Of a DNA stretch of 22,417 nt, positions 7,395-16,235 are shown one piece after another. The notes under the pieces are model-generated. The model worked only from the letters and a program-made list of their open reading frames with translations. It was not told the DNA's origin and did not search any database. The stretch is from JAVBPR01 sp031549485. GTDB lineage: Bacteria; Bacillota; Clostridia; Oscillospirales; Feifaniaceae. A program made the position numbers and the translations under genes. Every line of letters begins with the position of its first letter. Position 1 is the stretch's first letter. The DNA is taken from positions 1 through 22,417 of the forward strand of contig JAVBPR010000032.1 of the NCBI GenBank assembly GCA_031549485.1, read 5' to 3'.

Positions 7395-8273
7395 ATGTTA
7401 ACGAGTATGACCGGTTTCGGCAGGGCGACGGCTGCTTTTCCGCAAAAAGAAATTACTGTTGAAATAAAATCGGTTAATCATCGTTATTTTGACTTCTCTG
7501 CAAAGGTTCCGCGCTCCTGCGGTTTTCTTGAAGAAAAGCTGAAATCCTTTGTTTCATCGCATATTTCAAGGGGCAAAATCGAAGTTTTTGTCGGTATTTT
7601 GCACACATCGTCTGATAATCAAGTTATCAAAGTTAATGAATCCGCCGCCGCAAGCTACATTAGCGGGCTGCGCGAAATTTCGGAAAAGTTTTCGATTGAA
7701 GATGATTTGAAAGTTTCGACAATCGCGGGATTTAACGACCTTTTTATAGTCAAGGCGGAGGAACAGGACGCCGACCAGATTTGGGAGGAGGTCAAAAGCG
7801 TTGCGCAAGAGGCGGTTTCACTTTTTGTAAAGATGAGAAACGAGGAAGGCGCGCGGCTTTATACCGATATTTCCGAACGGGCAAAGCAAATAGCGCAAAA
7901 AACCGAAGAAATAGATGCCTTGAGCGCGAAAAGCGTTGATACATATAAAGAAAGAATATACGAAAAGATCAAAGAGGTTTTGGCGGATCATTCTGTCGAC
8001 GAGGGCAGGATACTTACCGAAGTCGCTATATTTGCCGACAAGGTGGCGGTCGATGAAGAAACGGTCAGGCTTCGCAGCCATCTTTCCCAGCTTGACAAAA
8101 TGACTAGCTCAAACGAGCCGGTTGGAAGAAAACTTGATTTTCTTGTTCAGGAAATAAACCGCGAGATAAACACAATCGGCTCGAAATCAAACGATATTGA
8201 AATTTCGAAAATCGTTGTGGAAGTCAAAAGCGAGATAGAAAAAATCAGAGAGCAAATTCAAAATATTGAATAA
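7395..8273 (+). CDS. yicC: YicC/YloC family endoribonuclease-type protein
   Basis: 292 residues, the normal length. ATG 7395 is chosen over the ATG at 7362 because GGAGG lies 6 bases upstream, and 7362 falls before the predicted transcript start. The N-terminal domain begins MTGFGRA and contains VEIKSVNHRYFD. The C-terminal DUF1732 region contains GRKLDFLVQEINREINTIGSKSND, here quoted only by its conserved ends GRKLDFL and IGSKSND, and closes with an E/K-rich helix (VVEVKSEIEKIREQ). E. coli YicC is reported to act as an endoribonuclease on a small RNA; by homology this is a cytosolic RNase, while the targets in Clostridia are unknown. It is the first gene of the long operon and is followed by remA after 9 bases. 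Confidence 0.92.
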   Translation: MLTSMTGFGRATAAFPQKEITVEIKSVNHRYFDFSAKVPRSCGFLEEKLKSFVSSHISRGKIEVFVGILHTSSDNQVIKVNESAAASYISGLREISEKFSIEDDLKVSTIAGFNDLFIVKAEEQDADQIWEEVKSVAQEAVSLFVKMRNEEGARLYTDISERAKQIAQKTEEIDALSAKSVDTYKERIYEKIKEVLADHSVDEGRILTEVAIFADKVAVDEETVRLRSHLSQLDKMTSSNEPVGRKLDFLVQEINREINTIGSKSNDIEISKIVVEVKSEIEKIREQIQNIE

Positions 8274-8282
8274 GGAGAAAAA

Positions 8283-8537
8283 ATGAAACTTATCAATATC
8301 GGCTTTGGGAATTTGGTTTCCGAGGAAAAAATCGTTGCTATCGTAAGCCCCGAATCTGCGCCGATTAAGCGAATTATTACCGAGGCAAGGGAAAAAGGGC
8401 TTTTGATAGACGCAACTTACGGCAGAAAAACAAAATCGGTAATTATCGCAGACAGCGAGCATATAATTTTGTCCGCAAGCATTTCGGATACAATTGCGGC
8501 GCAGATGTCAGAAAGCGTGAAAACAAGTGACAGATAG
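8283..8537 (+). CDS. remA: RemA/DUF370 family DNA-binding regulator
   Basis: 84 residues matching the DUF370 family in full: INIGFGNLV near the start, IVAIVSPESAPIKRII, then GLLIDATYGRKTKSVII and a final SHIILS-like segment (EHIILSASIS). In Bacillus RemA is an oligomeric DNA-binding activator of biofilm-matrix and osmoprotection genes. In Clostridia the protein is common but its regulon is largely unknown. AAGGAG overlaps the yicC stop, 5 bases before ATG 8283, and the 3' end overlaps gmk by 11 bases, so the genes are translationally coupled. The arginine pair of the TYGRKTK segment fits the DNA-contact role. The family is certain, but the regulon here is not known. Confidence 0.92.
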   Translation: MKLINIGFGNLVSEEKIVAIVSPESAPIKRIITEAREKGLLIDATYGRKTKSVIIADSEHIILSASISDTIAAQMSESVKTSDR

Positions 8538-9090
8538 CACAAAAAGAGGAAAACTTATTATTATTTCAGGCCCTTCGGGCGTCGGAAAAGGCACGATTAT
8601 AAAAGAGCTTTTTTTGGAAGATGATAATTTGTTTTATTCGGTTTCCGCGACGACGAGAAATCCGCGGCCCGGTGAAACCGATGGAATTGAATATTATTTT
8701 TATTCCAAAGAGCAGTTTAAAAAGATGATAGAGTCGGGCGAGATGCTGGAATATGCCGTTTACAGCGATAACTATTACGGAACACCTGCTTCGCCGGTCG
8801 ATAAAATGCTCGAAAGCGGGAAAAATGTTATTCTTGAAATAGAGGTCGAAGGCGCGGCGCAGGTAAAACAAGCCCGAGCAGAGGCGATATCTATAATGAT
8901 TTTGCCGCCGTCAAAAGAAGAACTTTTAACGCGGCTTCGGGGCAGAGGCACCGAAACCGAAGAAGTTATAGCAAAAAGAATAGCCGCCGCGGAGCGCGAG
9001 ATGAGCATGGCGGACAAATACGATTACCGTGTAATCAACGACCAAGTTTGCAAAGCAAAAGACGAAATAAAAAAAATAATAAATGAATAA
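8527..9090 (+). CDS. gmk: Guanylate kinase
   Basis: 187 residues, slightly short of the usual 200-210 because of a trimmed C-terminus. It phosphorylates GMP to GDP with ATP in the cytosol. The P-loop is GPSGVGKG (15-22). The GMP-binding region has SATTRNPRPGETDG, the Tyr pair in IEYYF, and EYAVYSDNYYGTP. The lid carries the RLRGRGTETEEVIAKR segment. GTG 8527 is the only usable start, since a TGA lies three codons upstream; it overlaps remA and has only a weak GAAAG signal, so re-initiation after remA is likely. It precedes rpoZ by 12 bases, the universal Firmicutes arrangement. Confidence 0.96.
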   Translation: MTDSTKRGKLIIISGPSGVGKGTIIKELFLEDDNLFYSVSATTRNPRPGETDGIEYYFYSKEQFKKMIESGEMLEYAVYSDNYYGTPASPVDKMLESGKNVILEIEVEGAAQVKQARAEAISIMILPPSKEELLTRLRGRGTETEEVIAKRIAAAEREMSMADKYDYRVINDQVCKAKDEIKKIINE

Positions 9091-9102
9091 TGGAGAAAAA
9101 AT

Positions 9103-9315
9103 ATGCTTTATCCGTCAATAAACGAAATGATGAAAGGTCAGTCAAGCAGATATTCGCTTGTTATTGCCACCGCAAAACTCGCGAGGAAAATATCGCTTGA
9201 CGCCGAAAAAAACAAAGAACAGCTTGAAGAAAATCCGGTCAGAACAGCGGTGCATATTCTGCATAAAGGAATAAAAACAGGCGGAATTAAAATCGTTGAC
9301 CCGCAAATAAAATAA
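9103..9315 (+). CDS. rpoZ: RNA polymerase omega subunit
   Basis: 70 residues, the short Firmicutes form. The conserved SRYSLVIATAKLAR stretch (about 15-28) contacts the beta' C-terminus in RNA polymerase. A lysine-rich middle and NPVRTAVHILHKG complete the omega domain. GGAGA precedes ATG 9103. Its place directly after gmk confirms the call. In the Bacillus order coaBC follows; here the next gene is priA after a 51-base gap holding a hairpin. Confidence 0.94.
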   Translation: MLYPSINEMMKGQSSRYSLVIATAKLARKISLDAEKNKEQLEENPVRTAVHILHKGIKTGGIKIVDPQIK

Positions 9316-9321
9316 TTACGC

Positions 9322-9343
9322 TTGACCGCCGTTTGGCGGTCAA
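9322..9343 (+). other. Intercistronic hairpin between rpoZ and priA
   Basis: A perfect 9-bp GC-rich stem (9322-9330 with 9335-9343) has a GTTT loop. On the + strand it is followed by AAAAA, not by a T-tract, so it is not a standard terminator. It could be an RNA-processing or stability element, or a partial attenuator. Confidence 0.55.
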
Positions 9344-9366
9344 AAAACTATAAGGAGGGAAAGGCG

Positions 9367-11757
9367 ATGAAACTTGCGGAAATAGCTATCGAAACAAAAG
9401 CGATGGCGGCTGACAAGCTATACACTTATGCCGTCCCTTCGGAGCTTGACTTTATTATGCCAGGCTGCAGGGTTAAAGTGCCGTTTGGTAGAGGAAACAG
9501 GGAAATTCAAGGATTGGTGCTGTCGCGCTTTGATGGCGAGGCGGACCGCGTGAAGGATATAGCCGAGGCGATTGATAAAACGCCTTTGATTTCTTCCGAG
9601 CTTTGCCAAATCGTGCGTTTTATGAAAGAACGCACATTCTGCACCTATTTTGACGCTTTTAAGGCGGCTCTTCCGACCGGTTGCAGAATCAAGCTGAAAA
9701 AAGCATACAAAATCGCTGATGAAGATGCCGCCGGTGAGCATCGCGAAATACTTGAAGCGGTCAAATCTATCAAGGGCGCGCTTTTTTGTGATGTTGTCGA
9801 CAATAAAGTTGATGTTTCGCCGCTATTGAAGTCGGGCGCGATTGTCGAAATCAGCCTTCCTGAAAAAGATATGGCTGAGCTTTCACAGCTTTTTTGCAGG
9901 CTTTGCGGTGAGACGGCTGAAAAATATCTTGCGGAAAATGATCTCGAAAAGCACCGCAGGGTAATTGAGATGCTTTTTGATGAGGGCGAGATGCCGCTTA
10001 GCGAACTTTGCTATGCCGCAGGTGTTTCGGCAAGCGTTCCGAAAACGCTTGAAAAAAGAGGCGTGCTTGAAATTTTTGAAAACAGGATAATAAGAAATCC
10101 TTTTGCGGGGAAAAAAGCAAAGATAAGTCAAAATATAGAACTAAACGAGGCGCAAAATAAAGTTTTTACAGACCTTGAAAAACTTATGGCACAGGATAAG
10201 CCGACCGCCGCGCTTCTCAAAGGAGTTACGGGCAGCGGAAAAACGCTGATTTACACAAAACTCTGTGACAAAGCGCTTTCGGAGGGCAAAGACGCGATAT
10301 TGCTTTTGCCTGAAATTTCGCTGACCCCTCAGTTTGTCGAAAGGTTTTATTCGCGCTACGGCGAAAAACTCGCGCTTCTGCATAGCGGGCTTTCGGTCGG
10401 CGAAAGATACGATGAATGGTGTAAGATAAAAAGCGGCGCGGCAAAGATAGTAATCGGAACGCGGTCTGCTGTTTTCGCGCCGACAGCAAGTCTCGGGCTT
10501 ATAATAATTGATGAGGAACAGGAATTTACCTATAAATCCGAAATGCAGCCGAAATATCACGCCAGAGATATCGCGCGCTTTCGCGCAGGCAAGAATAACG
10601 CGCTTCTTTTGCTCGGTTCCGCCACCCCCGATATCGAGAGCTATTATAAAGCGAAAAGTGGTATTTACAGCTATTTTGAGCTTAATGAGCGCTATAACGA
10701 TCAAAAAATGCCCGAGATTGTCGTTGCGGATATGCGCGAAGAACTTTCGGAGGGGAACACCTCAATAATCGGTAAAGAGCTTATGGAGGAAATAAATCTC
10801 TGTCTTGAAAAAAAAGAGCAGGTGATTCTTTTCCTAAACCGCAGGGGTTATAATACGCATATAGGGTGTCCTGTTTGCGGCTATGTCGCAAAATGCGAAA
10901 ATTGCAGCATATCGCTTACATATCATCTGAAAAACAACATGGAAATCTGCCATTACTGCGGAATTATGCACGAGCCGAAGGAAAAATGCCCCGATTGCGG
11001 CGCGCGGCTTAAAAGAATCGGAGTCGGCACCCAAAAAGCGGAGGAGGAAATTTCCGCGGCGTTTCCGACAGCGAGAATTTTGAGGATGGATACCGATACT
11101 ACATCAAGAAAAAACGCGCACGAACAGCTGATAGATAAATTTAAAAATAAGGAATATGATATTCTTCTCGGGACCCAGATGATAGCCAAAGGCCATGATA
11201 TACCGAATGTAACGCTTGCCGCAGTTCTCTTTGCAGATCCGATGATATATGTAAATGATTATCGGGCAAACGAAAGAGCATACGCGATGTTCATGCAGGT
11301 CGGCGGAAGGGCGGGCAGAGGAGAGCAACCGGGCAAGGTAATAATTCAGACCTTCACACCGAAGAATTTGATTTTTAGTTACTTGAATAAGGACAGTAAT
11401 GAATTTTTTGATGAGGAACTCGGCTTCCGCAAGCTGATGGTTTTTCCGCCGTTTTGCGATATTTATAAACTTATAGTCACCGCGCAAACGCCCGAAAACT
11501 CTTTAAATGCCGCAAAATGGGCTGAAAGCGAGCTTGCAAAAAGAGTTGCAAACAAGAACATGAAAAACTTTATCATGTTTCCGGCCACGGCGGCGCCGAT
11601 TGAAAAACTTTTCGGCAAATACCGCGCAAGGATTCTGATAAAATGTAAAGACAGCGCCGAAATGCGCGCAGAGATTACGAATTTAATTATCGAATTTAAT
11701 AAACTAATGAAAACCGCGGAATTGTCGGTTGAGCGAAACCCGATTTCGGTTTTATAA
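9367..11757 (+). CDS. priA: Primosomal protein N' (replication restart helicase PriA)
   Basis: 796 residues from ATG 9367, chosen for AAGGAGGG 7 bases upstream; the frame opens at 9322 inside the hairpin without a site. PriA is a 3'-5' helicase that reloads the replisome at stalled forks. The N-terminal 3'-DNA-binding domain (about 1-100) includes VPFGRGNREIQGLVL. A winged-helix-like region lies near 200-260. The helicase core has Walker A GVTGSGKT (286-293), DEEQ (382-385), GSATPD, and QVGGRAGRG near 645. Between the helicase lobes are four zinc-binding CxxC pairs (about 502-543): CPVC, CENC, CHYC and CPDC. The C-terminal domain follows. All expected parts are present, and it runs into def with a 9-base gap. 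Confidence 0.96.
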   Translation: MKLAEIAIETKAMAADKLYTYAVPSELDFIMPGCRVKVPFGRGNREIQGLVLSRFDGEADRVKDIAEAIDKTPLISSELCQIVRFMKERTFCTYFDAFKAALPTGCRIKLKKAYKIADEDAAGEHREILEAVKSIKGALFCDVVDNKVDVSPLLKSGAIVEISLPEKDMAELSQLFCRLCGETAEKYLAENDLEKHRRVIEMLFDEGEMPLSELCYAAGVSASVPKTLEKRGVLEIFENRIIRNPFAGKKAKISQNIELNEAQNKVFTDLEKLMAQDKPTAALLKGVTGSGKTLIYTKLCDKALSEGKDAILLLPEISLTPQFVERFYSRYGEKLALLHSGLSVGERYDEWCKIKSGAAKIVIGTRSAVFAPTASLGLIIIDEEQEFTYKSEMQPKYHARDIARFRAGKNNALLLLGSATPDIESYYKAKSGIYSYFELNERYNDQKMPEIVVADMREELSEGNTSIIGKELMEEINLCLEKKEQVILFLNRRGYNTHIGCPVCGYVAKCENCSISLTYHLKNNMEICHYCGIMHEPKEKCPDCGARLKRIGVGTQKAEEEISAAFPTARILRMDTDTTSRKNAHEQLIDKFKNKEYDILLGTQMIAKGHDIPNVTLAAVLFADPMIYVNDYRANERAYAMFMQVGGRAGRGEQPGKVIIQTFTPKNLIFSYLNKDSNEFFDEELGFRKLMVFPPFCDIYKLIVTAQTPENSLNAAKWAESELAKRVANKNMKNFIMFPATAAPIEKLFGKYRARILIKCKDSAEMRAEITNLIIEFNKLMKTAELSVERNPISVL

Positions 11758-11766
11758 GGAGAAGCT

Positions 11767-12237
11767 ATGGCAAAGAGAAATATCGTACTCGAAGGTTCTG
11801 AAATCCTTCAAAAAAAATGCAGGGAAGTAACCGATTTCGGAGAAAAAACAGCGCAGCTTGTCGACGATATGTTTGAAACGCTCGCCGCTACACCAAATGG
11901 TGTGGGGCTTGCCGCGCCGCAGGTAGGGATTTTGAAAAGAATCATCGTTATAGAAATCGACGAAGAAAAGTATGAGCTGATAAATCCTGTCATAACCGCG
12001 TTTTCCGGCTCGCAGATAGGAACCGAAGGTTGCCTTTCCTGCCCCGGCGAATTCGGTGATGTCGACAGAGCCATGAATGTTACGGTCGAGTATTTTGACC
12101 GCACCGGTAAAAAACATAAAATAGACGCGGAAGAATTTTTCGCGAGAGTTTTGCAGCATGAGATAGATCATCTCGAGGGTATTCTTTTTAAAGCGAAAGC
12201 GATTTATATGCTCGAGCCGGAAGAAAGGCAAAAATAA
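11767..12237 (+). CDS. def: Peptide deformylase
   Basis: 156 residues, type 1 length. It removes the formyl group from nascent N-terminal methionine, using a metal bound by Cys89, His131 and His135. Motif 1 is GVGLAAPQVG (45-54), motif 2 EGCLSCPG (87-94), motif 3 HEIDHLEG (131-138) with Glu132 as catalytic base. The residue after Ser91 is Cys92, where Val or another aliphatic is usual. AAGGAG overlaps the priA stop 5 bases upstream. The TAA overlaps the fmt ATG by one base. Pairing with fmt reflects the shared formyl-Met cycle. Confidence 0.95.
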   Translation: MAKRNIVLEGSEILQKKCREVTDFGEKTAQLVDDMFETLAATPNGVGLAAPQVGILKRIIVIEIDEEKYELINPVITAFSGSQIGTEGCLSCPGEFGDVDRAMNVTVEYFDRTGKKHKIDAEEFFARVLQHEIDHLEGILFKAKAIYMLEPEERQK

Positions 12238-13190
12238 TGAAAATCTTGTTTTTCGGAACGCCGGATATAGCGGCGCAAACGCTTGATTTTATGATAAAAA
12301 ACGGGTGTAATATTTGCGGCGCCGTTTCTCAGCCGGACAAGCCAAAAGGACGCAAGTTCATAATTGAGGAAACGCCGGTTAAAAAGGTAGCAAAAGCCGC
12401 GGGAATTCCGGTTTTCCAGCCGGAAACGATAAAAGGCGGGGAACTTTTGCCGACGCTTGAAATGTTAAAACCCGACATTATCGTCGTTATCGCTTACGGC
12501 AAGATTTTCCCAAAATATATTTTGGATTTTCCAAAATTCGGATGCGTTAATATTCACGCATCGCTTTTGCCGAAACTTCGCGGTGCCGCGCCGATACAAT
12601 GGGCGGTGATAAACGGCGAGCGCGAAAGCGGAGTTACTACCATGCTGATGAACGAGGGCATGGATACCGGCGACATAATTAAAAAATACCGCTTAGCGAT
12701 CGAAAAAGGCGACACGGCAGGCGATTTGTTTCAAAAAATCGCCGAGATTTCCGGTCCCGCGATAATAGATACATTAGAGATTATAAATTCGGGAAAAGCG
12801 GAATATACAAAGCAGGATGAGAGCGCCGCGACATATGCGCCGATGCTTTCAAAAGAGATTGCAAAGATAGATTTTTCAAAATCCGCGGAAGAAATAATCA
12901 ATCTCGTCCGAGGGATGAATCCCTGGCCGGTTGCGTTTACGTATATTGACGGCAGCAGGATGAAAGTTTTTGAAGCGGCGGCTACTGAGCCGGAAGATAT
13001 CGGCGGTGTTGCTTTGTTAAACGGTGAGGCTATAGGCGCAAAAAACGGGATTATTTGCGGCGTAGGAAAAGGCGGTGCGGTGATTTTTAATGAAATCGCT
13101 GTTGAAGGCGGCAAACGGATGCGGGCAACCGATTATCTCGCGGGGCATCCGATTACCAGAAAAATAAAGCTCGGTATTGGAGAAAGTTAG
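12237..13190 (+). CDS. fmt: Methionyl-tRNA formyltransferase
   Basis: 317 residues, the standard length. It transfers a formyl group from 10-formyl-tetrahydrofolate to Met-tRNAfMet in the cytosol. The Rossmann-type N-terminal domain starts with KILFFGTPD and has the SQPDKPKGR loop. The catalytic triad is Asn105, His107 and Asp143, seen in VNIHASLLPKLRGAAPIQWA and GMDTGDI. The C-terminal OB-like tRNA-binding domain includes RGMNPWPVAFT. The start overlaps the def stop as TAATG, so the two are translationally coupled, and rsmB starts on the next base after the TAG. Confidence 0.95.
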   Translation: MKILFFGTPDIAAQTLDFMIKNGCNICGAVSQPDKPKGRKFIIEETPVKKVAKAAGIPVFQPETIKGGELLPTLEMLKPDIIVVIAYGKIFPKYILDFPKFGCVNIHASLLPKLRGAAPIQWAVINGERESGVTTMLMNEGMDTGDIIKKYRLAIEKGDTAGDLFQKIAEISGPAIIDTLEIINSGKAEYTKQDESAATYAPMLSKEIAKIDFSKSAEEIINLVRGMNPWPVAFTYIDGSRMKVFEAAATEPEDIGGVALLNGEAIGAKNGIICGVGKGGAVIFNEIAVEGGKRMRATDYLAGHPITRKIKLGIGES

Positions 13191-14462
13191 ATGACAGCAA
13201 GGGAAGCGGCATATAAAGCGGTTTTGCTTTTTTTTAAAAACGATACATATCTCGAAACTTCGCTTGCGCTTTATTTAAGCGAAATTCCGGGGGCGGCCGA
13301 CCGCGCTCTTGCTTATGAAATATCTTTCGGAACGCTTGAGAATGCGCGGCTTATTGATTTTAATATCAAAAGGTTTTGCAGCGCCGATTATGAAAAAATG
13401 CAAATAGAAATCAAATGCCTGCTTCGCACTGCTTATTACCAGGCGGTATTTCTCGATAAAATTCCTGCTTACAGCATTTGCGACGAGAGCGTAAAAATTG
13501 CGAAAAAATTCATTTCAATATCTTCTTCAAAACTCGTAAACGCTGTTGTGAGACGCTTTTGCGGAAGCAAATTATTCCTTTCAAAGAGCAATAATCAGGA
13601 AAAAGATTTTTCGATAAACTATTCCGTCGACGAAACTATATGCAAAATAATTTCGGAAGAATACGGCAAGGAAAAACTTCGCGAAATAATGGAAGCGGCA
13701 AAGAAAAAAGACAAAGGGCTTTTCATAGTTATTAACACTAAAAAAATCAATGTTTCGGAATATCTTGAAAAGGCGGAAATTGACGCAAAAATCGAGGAAA
13801 ATAATCTTGTGAGGATTCATTCAACCGCGCAAGTCCGCTTGCTTTACGGATATAGCGAGGGGTATTTTCATGTTCAAGATAAGGCGTCTTTTCTTTGCGC
13901 TTCGATGATAAATGCAAAATCGGGCGAAACGGTTTTGGATTTATGCGCGGCGCCGGGCGGAAAAATATTTACAGCTTTTGAGCATTCCGAGGACGGCGCG
14001 AAATTTTATGCTTTTGATATTAACGATAAAAAAACAAATCAGCTAAAAGAAAACGCGGCAAGGCTCGGATTCGCCGGGAATATCGCGATAAGCAAGGGCA
14101 ACGCGAGAGTCTTTAATCCCGAAATTCCGCAGGCGGAGTGGGTTCTTTGTGACGTGCCTTGCTCCGGACTCGGCACGATATCAAAAAATCCGGAAGTAAG
14201 ATATAAAAACGCGGAAGCTATTTCGCAGTTGCCCGAAATTCAGAAAGAGATACTTGAAAACGCCGCAAAATACGTAAAGCCGGACGGCACCTTGATATAT
14301 TCAACCTGCACGATTATAAAGAGCGAAAACGAGAATATTGTAAATGATTTTTTAAGCAAAAATGCTGAATTTTCGCTTATCGAAAGCAAAAAAATATTGC
14401 CGTGCGGCGATAATGCCGAGGGCTTTTTTATCGCGAAAATGAAAAAGCGGTGCAAGCTATGA
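13191..14462 (+). CDS. rsmB: 16S rRNA (cytosine-967-C5)-methyltransferase RsmB
   Basis: 423 residues. An N-terminal NusB-like RNA-binding domain (about 1-130) joins a Rossmann SAM-dependent methyltransferase domain. The SAM motif is LDLCAAPGGK near 250. Both cysteines of the m5C mechanism are visible: Cys324 in DVPCSGLG and Cys373 in YSTCT. The C-terminus EGFFIAKMKK is typical. The ATG directly abuts the fmt TAG, and the TGA overlaps the rlmN ATG by four bases (ATGA), so it is coupled on both sides. The methylated position is inferred from family and synteny. Confidence 0.94.
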   Translation: MTAREAAYKAVLLFFKNDTYLETSLALYLSEIPGAADRALAYEISFGTLENARLIDFNIKRFCSADYEKMQIEIKCLLRTAYYQAVFLDKIPAYSICDESVKIAKKFISISSSKLVNAVVRRFCGSKLFLSKSNNQEKDFSINYSVDETICKIISEEYGKEKLREIMEAAKKKDKGLFIVINTKKINVSEYLEKAEIDAKIEENNLVRIHSTAQVRLLYGYSEGYFHVQDKASFLCASMINAKSGETVLDLCAAPGGKIFTAFEHSEDGAKFYAFDINDKKTNQLKENAARLGFAGNIAISKGNARVFNPEIPQAEWVLCDVPCSGLGTISKNPEVRYKNAEAISQLPEIQKEILENAAKYVKPDGTLIYSTCTIIKSENENIVNDFLSKNAEFSLIESKKILPCGDNAEGFFIAKMKKRCKL

Positions 14463-15496
14463 AAACAGATATAAAATCACTGTCATTTGAAGAACTTTCC
14501 GCTTTTTTAAAGGAAAACGGGTTTATGCCGTTTAAGGCAAAACAGATTTTCGCGTGGCTGAGCAAAGGCGTTAAAAGTTTTGGGCAGATGACCGATATAA
14601 GCAAAAAAGATGCGGAAAACCTTGAAAACATTGCTTTTATAAGCTCGATAGAGCGATGTGTAAAGCTCGTTTCTAAAATTGACAAAACTGTGAAATACGC
14701 ATATCGGCTAAGCGACGGCGAGACCATCGAAACTGTTGTTATGAAATATAAGCACGGGAATACGATCTGTATTTCAAGCCAGGTCGGCTGTCGTATGGGG
14801 TGCAAATTTTGCGCCTCGACAATCGGTGGGTTAAAGCGAAATCTTACCGCCGCCGAAATGCTCGACCAGATTATCGAAAGTGAAAAAGACATAGGCGAGC
14901 GAATAGATAATATAGTTATAATGGGAATCGGCGAGCCGCTTGATAATATTGAAAATATAATAAAGTTTTTATACAATGTTAATAATATTAACGGTAAAAA
15001 TATAGGCATGCGCCATATTTCGCTTTCGACCTGCGGGCTTGTTCCCGAAATCGAAAGGCTTGCAAAACTCAATTTGCAGATAACGCTTTCGGTTTCGCTT
15101 CACGCGCCGTCAAACGATGTTAGAAGTGAAATCATGCCGATAAACAGGAAATATCCTATTGAGGAGCTTCTATCCGCTTGCAGGGAATATATAAAAGCAA
15201 CCGGCAGGAGGATTAGCTTTGAATATGCGGCGATAGCCGAAGTAAACGATACGCCGAAAGATGCCGAAAATCTCGCGAAAGTCCTTAAGGGAATCTTGTG
15301 CCATGTGAACATTATTCCCATTAATAACGTCAAAGAAAATGAATATAAAATGCCGGAGAAAGAAAGGCTCGCAAAATTTTGCGATGTGCTTTCTGGGCGC
15401 GGCATACCTGTAACAATTCGCCGGCGCCTCGGCGCGGATATCAACGCATCCTGCGGCCAACTGCGGCGCGAAATTGCAACGGAGGAAGAAAATTGA
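14459..15496 (+). CDS. rlmN: Dual-specificity 23S rRNA/tRNA adenine-C2 methyltransferase RlmN
   Basis: 345 residues. A radical-SAM enzyme that makes 2-methyladenosine in 23S rRNA and some tRNAs. The 4Fe-4S cluster ligands are Cys111, Cys115 and Cys118 in CRMGCKFC. The two mechanistic cysteines are also present: Cys104 in TICISSQVGC and Cys332 in INASCGQLR. SAM-binding segments GIGEPLDN and SLHAPSND are clear. ATG 14459 is preferred to the in-frame GTG at 14450 because of the ATGA overlap with rsmB; neither has a strong binding site. The lack of a Cfr-like divergence and the synteny favour RlmN over Cfr. Confidence 0.95.
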   Translation: MKTDIKSLSFEELSAFLKENGFMPFKAKQIFAWLSKGVKSFGQMTDISKKDAENLENIAFISSIERCVKLVSKIDKTVKYAYRLSDGETIETVVMKYKHGNTICISSQVGCRMGCKFCASTIGGLKRNLTAAEMLDQIIESEKDIGERIDNIVIMGIGEPLDNIENIIKFLYNVNNINGKNIGMRHISLSTCGLVPEIERLAKLNLQITLSVSLHAPSNDVRSEIMPINRKYPIEELLSACREYIKATGRRISFEYAAIAEVNDTPKDAENLAKVLKGILCHVNIIPINNVKENEYKMPEKERLAKFCDVLSGRGIPVTIRRRLGADINASCGQLRREIATEEEN

Positions 15497-16221
15497 AAGC
15501 ATATGGAATTACCGATATCGGAAAAACGCGCGCTGTTAATCAGGATGTGTATAAAATTGCAGAGCTTGATGAAAACTGCGGCGTGGCGGTCGTTTGCGAC
15601 GGAATGGGCGGCCCCGGCGGCGGTCAGATTGCAAGCGCAATTGCCGCTGATGTTATCTTAGAAAAAATCAAGGAGTCTTTTAGAAAAGAATGCACCGAAA
15701 AAGAAATTCGCGTTCTTTTGACAAAGGCGATTTTAGCGGCGAACGAGGCAGTTTTTAACCGAAGCGTTCTTGACGAGCAGTTCAAGGGCATGGGAACCAC
15801 CGCCGTCGTTGCGCTTTACTTACAAAATACGGTATATTTCGCAAGCGTGGGAGACAGCAGAGCTTACGTTATAAAAGAAAATAAGCTGATGCAGGTAACT
15901 AAAGACCACTCGGTCGTTCAGGATATGCTCGATTCGGGTAAAATCTCGAAATTCGAAGCGCGAACCCACCCGCAGAAAAATATTATTACAAAGGCGGTCG
16001 GCGTTGAGCCGCGCTGCGCTCCGGATTTTTACAAAGCGTCTCTTGCCGAAAACGAATCGGTGATGTTATGCACCGACGGGCTGACAAGTTACGTCGACGA
16101 AAATGAAATCCTTTTTGAATTATCGCTTGGCGATCCTGTTGATGAAGTGCTTTCGAAGTTTGTTTTAATAGCAAATGAAAAAGGCGGAAGCGACAACATC
16201 ACCGTCGTCATTATAGCGTAA
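15493..16221 (+). CDS. prpC: PP2C-type Ser/Thr protein phosphatase (PrpC/Stp)
   Basis: 242 residues from TTG 15493, which overlaps the rlmN stop by 4 bases and has GGAGG 7 bases upstream; the frame continues upstream inside rlmN but homology begins at MKAYGITDIG. This cytosolic Mn-dependent phosphatase reverses the action of the neighbouring kinase. Metal-binding motifs are NQD (16-18), DGMGG (36-40), GDSR (from 120), CTDGL and GSDN near the C-terminus. After DGMGG the sequence is PGGGQIAS, where the bacterial family usually has H-xx-GE. TTG as start may keep the phosphatase level below that of the kinase, which is inference. Confidence 0.95.
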   Translation: MKAYGITDIGKTRAVNQDVYKIAELDENCGVAVVCDGMGGPGGGQIASAIAADVILEKIKESFRKECTEKEIRVLLTKAILAANEAVFNRSVLDEQFKGMGTTAVVALYLQNTVYFASVGDSRAYVIKENKLMQVTKDHSVVQDMLDSGKISKFEARTHPQKNIITKAVGVEPRCAPDFYKASLAENESVMLCTDGLTSYVDENEILFELSLGDPVDEVLSKFVLIANEKGGSDNITVVIIA

Positions 16222-16235
16222 GGGAGGGGGATGAC

